Shown piece by piece: positions 21,702-23,325 of a stretch of 23,325 nucleotides of DNA; position 1 is the first letter of the stretch, and every line of letters begins with the position of its first letter. Under the pieces are notes generated by a model that made no database searches, was not told the DNA's origin, and saw nothing but the letters and a program-made list of their open reading frames with translations. A program made the translations under genes and the position numbers. Source of the DNA: a virus; the IMG/VR virus record IMGVR_UViG_3300006734_000042, positions 1-23,325 of that record; one strand, given 5' to 3'.

Positions 21702-23325
21702 TTACCCTATTAAAACGTTACCAAATTTATCATGTTGATTTGCGGTACTTTGAATATTTGTTGTATTACCATCTATTGCTGTAGCCATACCATTAAAAGT
21801 ATTACCAATTAAATAAACATCTGAAGCTACAGTTGATGCAATTCCAAAATCAGTTGAAGATTGTACTTCAAAGTTACACATTGAAAATATATTTGCTCCT
21901 GCAGTACCAGTTGCAGTTATTGTACAAGCATCTGTAGTTGCAAATAAAGAAGTTATATTACAACCATAAAAGTAATTAGCTCCTTCTGCACCTGTTTGCA
22001 CTCCTCCATTTGTTAATGAATACATATTACAATTATGGAATTTAGATCGTTGAGCATCAACAGCTACTCTAGATACAGAATAAAAAGTACAACCATAAAA
22101 ATAACCAAGTGTAGTTTCTACTGCATTCTCTGCAGTACTTTCAAAATAACAATTATGGAAAAATGATATTGATGTATTTTGAACTAAGGCAGGAGTACCT
22201 CCTATAGATCTTACTACACAGTTAGTCATTTTACCATTATTTGATACAGTATTTTGACAGTTTACTGCTGCAAGTGATCCAGATTCTCCTATAATTGTAC
22301 ATCTTTCTAATATTCCAGAGAGACTAAGATCTACATATGAATTAGTAGAAACATAACAATTTTCTAATTTACCACCCTTAACTTCAACTCTACCGCCAAG
22401 TATTATTGCATTATATATTTCACTAGTGGAACTATTTGCTAAAACTGCTCCTACTGGGGAACCACTTTCGTATATACCACCATAAACTTTACCTGCAGTA
22501 CTTAAAGCAATACCTGCTGCTGCTTCTATAACTTTTACATTATCAAGAATAATTTCACTGGATGCGTTTGTAAATGCGGCAGCTATCGCTAATCCTGCAC
22601 CATTTAATCTTTGTATAATTCCATTTGATATTTTACATTCAACCGCAACTGCATTATCTGTAATTGCTGCAATAGCTGCGGCATTATCTAAAGTGTAAGT
22701 ATGACCATTTAAATTTATATTTACACCATTAACAAGATTCCAAGTAACTGCACCTGTTTCAGTAACATTTGTAAATAGTACAATTGTATCTCCTGCACTA
22801 GCTGCAGCATTAGCTAAAGCTATTGTAGAATAAAAAGTATAAACACCAGCCGCATTAGCAATTCCCCATATACCTGATCCACCAGAACCACCTGCTGCAT
22901 CAATGGTAATTGTATCTGTTCCTGAAGTTAAAGTTATATTTGTACCTGCAACTAATGATTTAAACTCTAAATCTACTCCAGTTTTTTGCTTGAAAACTCC
23001 ATCTCCAACTCCAACATTAGATGCTGTATTAACTTCACCACTGCCACCTGTTGCATCAATTGTTATATCATCTACATTATTTGTAACAGTAATGTTAGTA
23101 CCAGCTTTTATAGTCTTGAGTTCTAGATCAACACCCGTCTTTTGTTTAAAGACTTGACCTGCTCCTGTACCTACATTAGAAGCAGTGTTTGCCTCACCTC
23201 CACCGGCAGCATCTATTGTAACTTGATTGGTGCCGCTATCAGTTAGTGTAATATTAGTACCAGCAACAAGCTTTACTGTATCTGTAGTAGCATCAGATCC
23301 TGTAAGTGTTATATCAACATCAGAA
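21702..23325 (-). CDS. Tail-fibre protein, repeat plus beta-helix (5' end off window)
   Basis: The frame is open from the stop at 21702 to the right edge (at least 541 residues); an ATG at 22229 is internal, not the start. The visible N-terminal part has repeats of 52-53 residues containing GTNIT, NTASNVG and [10 protein letters not shown], as in tail-fibre shafts of marine and T4-like phages. A short linker (about 22700-22880) leads to a right-handed beta-helix of Gly, Asn, Cys and aliphatic turns (for example [13 protein letters not shown] and FHNCNMYS), like pectate-lyase-type receptor-binding domains. It probably recognises or degrades a host surface polysaccharide. Confidence 0.85.
   Translation of the reverse strand, partial: SDVDITLTGSDATTDTVKLVAGTNITLTDSGTNQVTIDAAGGGEANTASNVGTGAGQVFKQKTGVDLELKTIKAGTNITVTNNVDDITIDATGGSGEVNTASNVGVGDGVFKQKTGVDLEFKSLVAGTNITLTSGTDTITIDAAGGSGGSGIWGIANAAGVYTFYSTIALANAAASAGDTIVLFTNVTETGAVTWNLVNGVNINLNGHTYTLDNAAAIAAITDNAVAVECKISNGIIQRLNGAGLAIAAAFTNASSEIILDNVKVIEAAAGIALSTAGKVYGGIYESGSPVGAVLANSSTSEIYNAIILGGRVEVKGGKLENCYVSTNSYVDLSLSGILERCTIIGESGSLAAVNCQNTVSNNGKMTNCVVRSIGGTPALVQNTSISFFHNCYFESTAENAVETTLGYFYGCTFYSVSRVAVDAQRSKFHNCNMYSLTNGGVQTGAEGANYFYGCNITSLFATTDACTITATGTAGANIFSMCNFEVQSSTDFGIASTVASDVYLIGNTFNGMATAIDGNTTNIQSTANQHDKFGNVLIG
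22884..23264 (-). repeat. Tandem repeats in fibre gene, 159 and 156 bases
   Basis: Read on the - strand, one unit runs from 23264 to 23106 (53 codons) and the next from 23105 to 22950 (52 codons), each opening with AGTNIT and carrying NTASNVG and [10 protein letters not shown]; a partial third unit follows to about 22884. The repeats could support copy-number change by recombination. Confidence 0.85.

Noticed and set aside
21702-22229. Separate 175-residue - strand gene starting at 22229
   Set aside because: The same frame is open to the window edge, codon by codon, and encodes continuous beta-helix and repeat sequence, so 22229 is internal.
22903-23157. + strand frame across the fibre repeats
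   Set aside because: It is antisense to the verified open fibre frame and has a repeat-driven composition.
1-23325. CRISPR array, insertion sequence or integrase/attachment site
   Set aside because: No spaced short repeats, transposase or recombinase motifs, or terminal inverted repeats were seen.

Overview
The window is a strongly AT-rich stretch of a tailed double-stranded DNA phage (or prophage) genome. It holds most of an early replication, recombination and accessory block on the + strand (139-20034), which converges on tail-fibre genes on the - strand (20203-23325). No integrase, repressor, terminase, portal or capsid gene is visible, so lifestyle cannot be judged. A Bacteroidetes (Flavobacteriia-like) host is the best inference. 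Almost no start codon has a Shine-Dalgarno sequence; starts sit behind A/T-rich stretches instead. Near-matches to the Bacteroidetes TAnnTTTG promoter element occur at 6871 and 19126. The small lipoprotein at 6645 looks like those common in that phylum. There is no direct host proof.

Layout. 1-138 is non-coding and may fold into a structured leader. 139-1283 holds four small overlapping genes, including an 88-residue HELLH mini-metalloprotein and a possible NinB-like protein. 1275-1697 is a lone - strand gene. 1725-6506 is a replication and recombination run: family-1 uracil-DNA glycosylase, a DnaA-domain-IV-like DNA-binding protein, two small proteins, a DnaB-type helicase core, an unknown protein, a Sak4-like RecA-fold ATPase and an SSB-like protein with an acidic tail. 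6645-6827 is a small acidic lipoprotein between two terminators. 6883-8311 encodes a Toprim primase and a RusA-type resolvase, followed by small DUF6878-like and DUF6915-like proteins.

8932-13904 is the most unusual part. It is a five-gene cassette: a helical protein, a metallopeptidase/VWA protein (DUF2201 type), a MoxR-type AAA+ ATPase, and two paralogous proteins carrying a KAD[VY]IIT motif. Three of the five proteins share an aligned segment of about 30 residues. Three of the genes carry strong RNA hairpins inside their first 30 codons, and two of these hairpins encode the same EP[FL]YG peptide. The cassette ends in a strong terminator.

13984-16954 holds a four-cysteine zinc-finger protein, an SPL-like radical-SAM protein with a CX3CX4C cluster motif, a PD-(D/E)XK exonuclease and two unknown proteins. 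17018-19018 is a compact family-B DNA polymerase. It is followed by a 27-residue hydrophobic micro-ORF, a candidate promoter and a DUF932 protein. A probable bidirectional terminator separates this block from two tail-fibre genes; the second, a repeat plus beta-helix fibre, runs open off the right edge.

Together the genes supply a nearly complete phage replisome (origin-binding candidate, helicase, primase, polymerase, SSB) and recombination set (Sak4, exonuclease, RusA), plus a MoxR-VWA remodelling cassette of unknown target.
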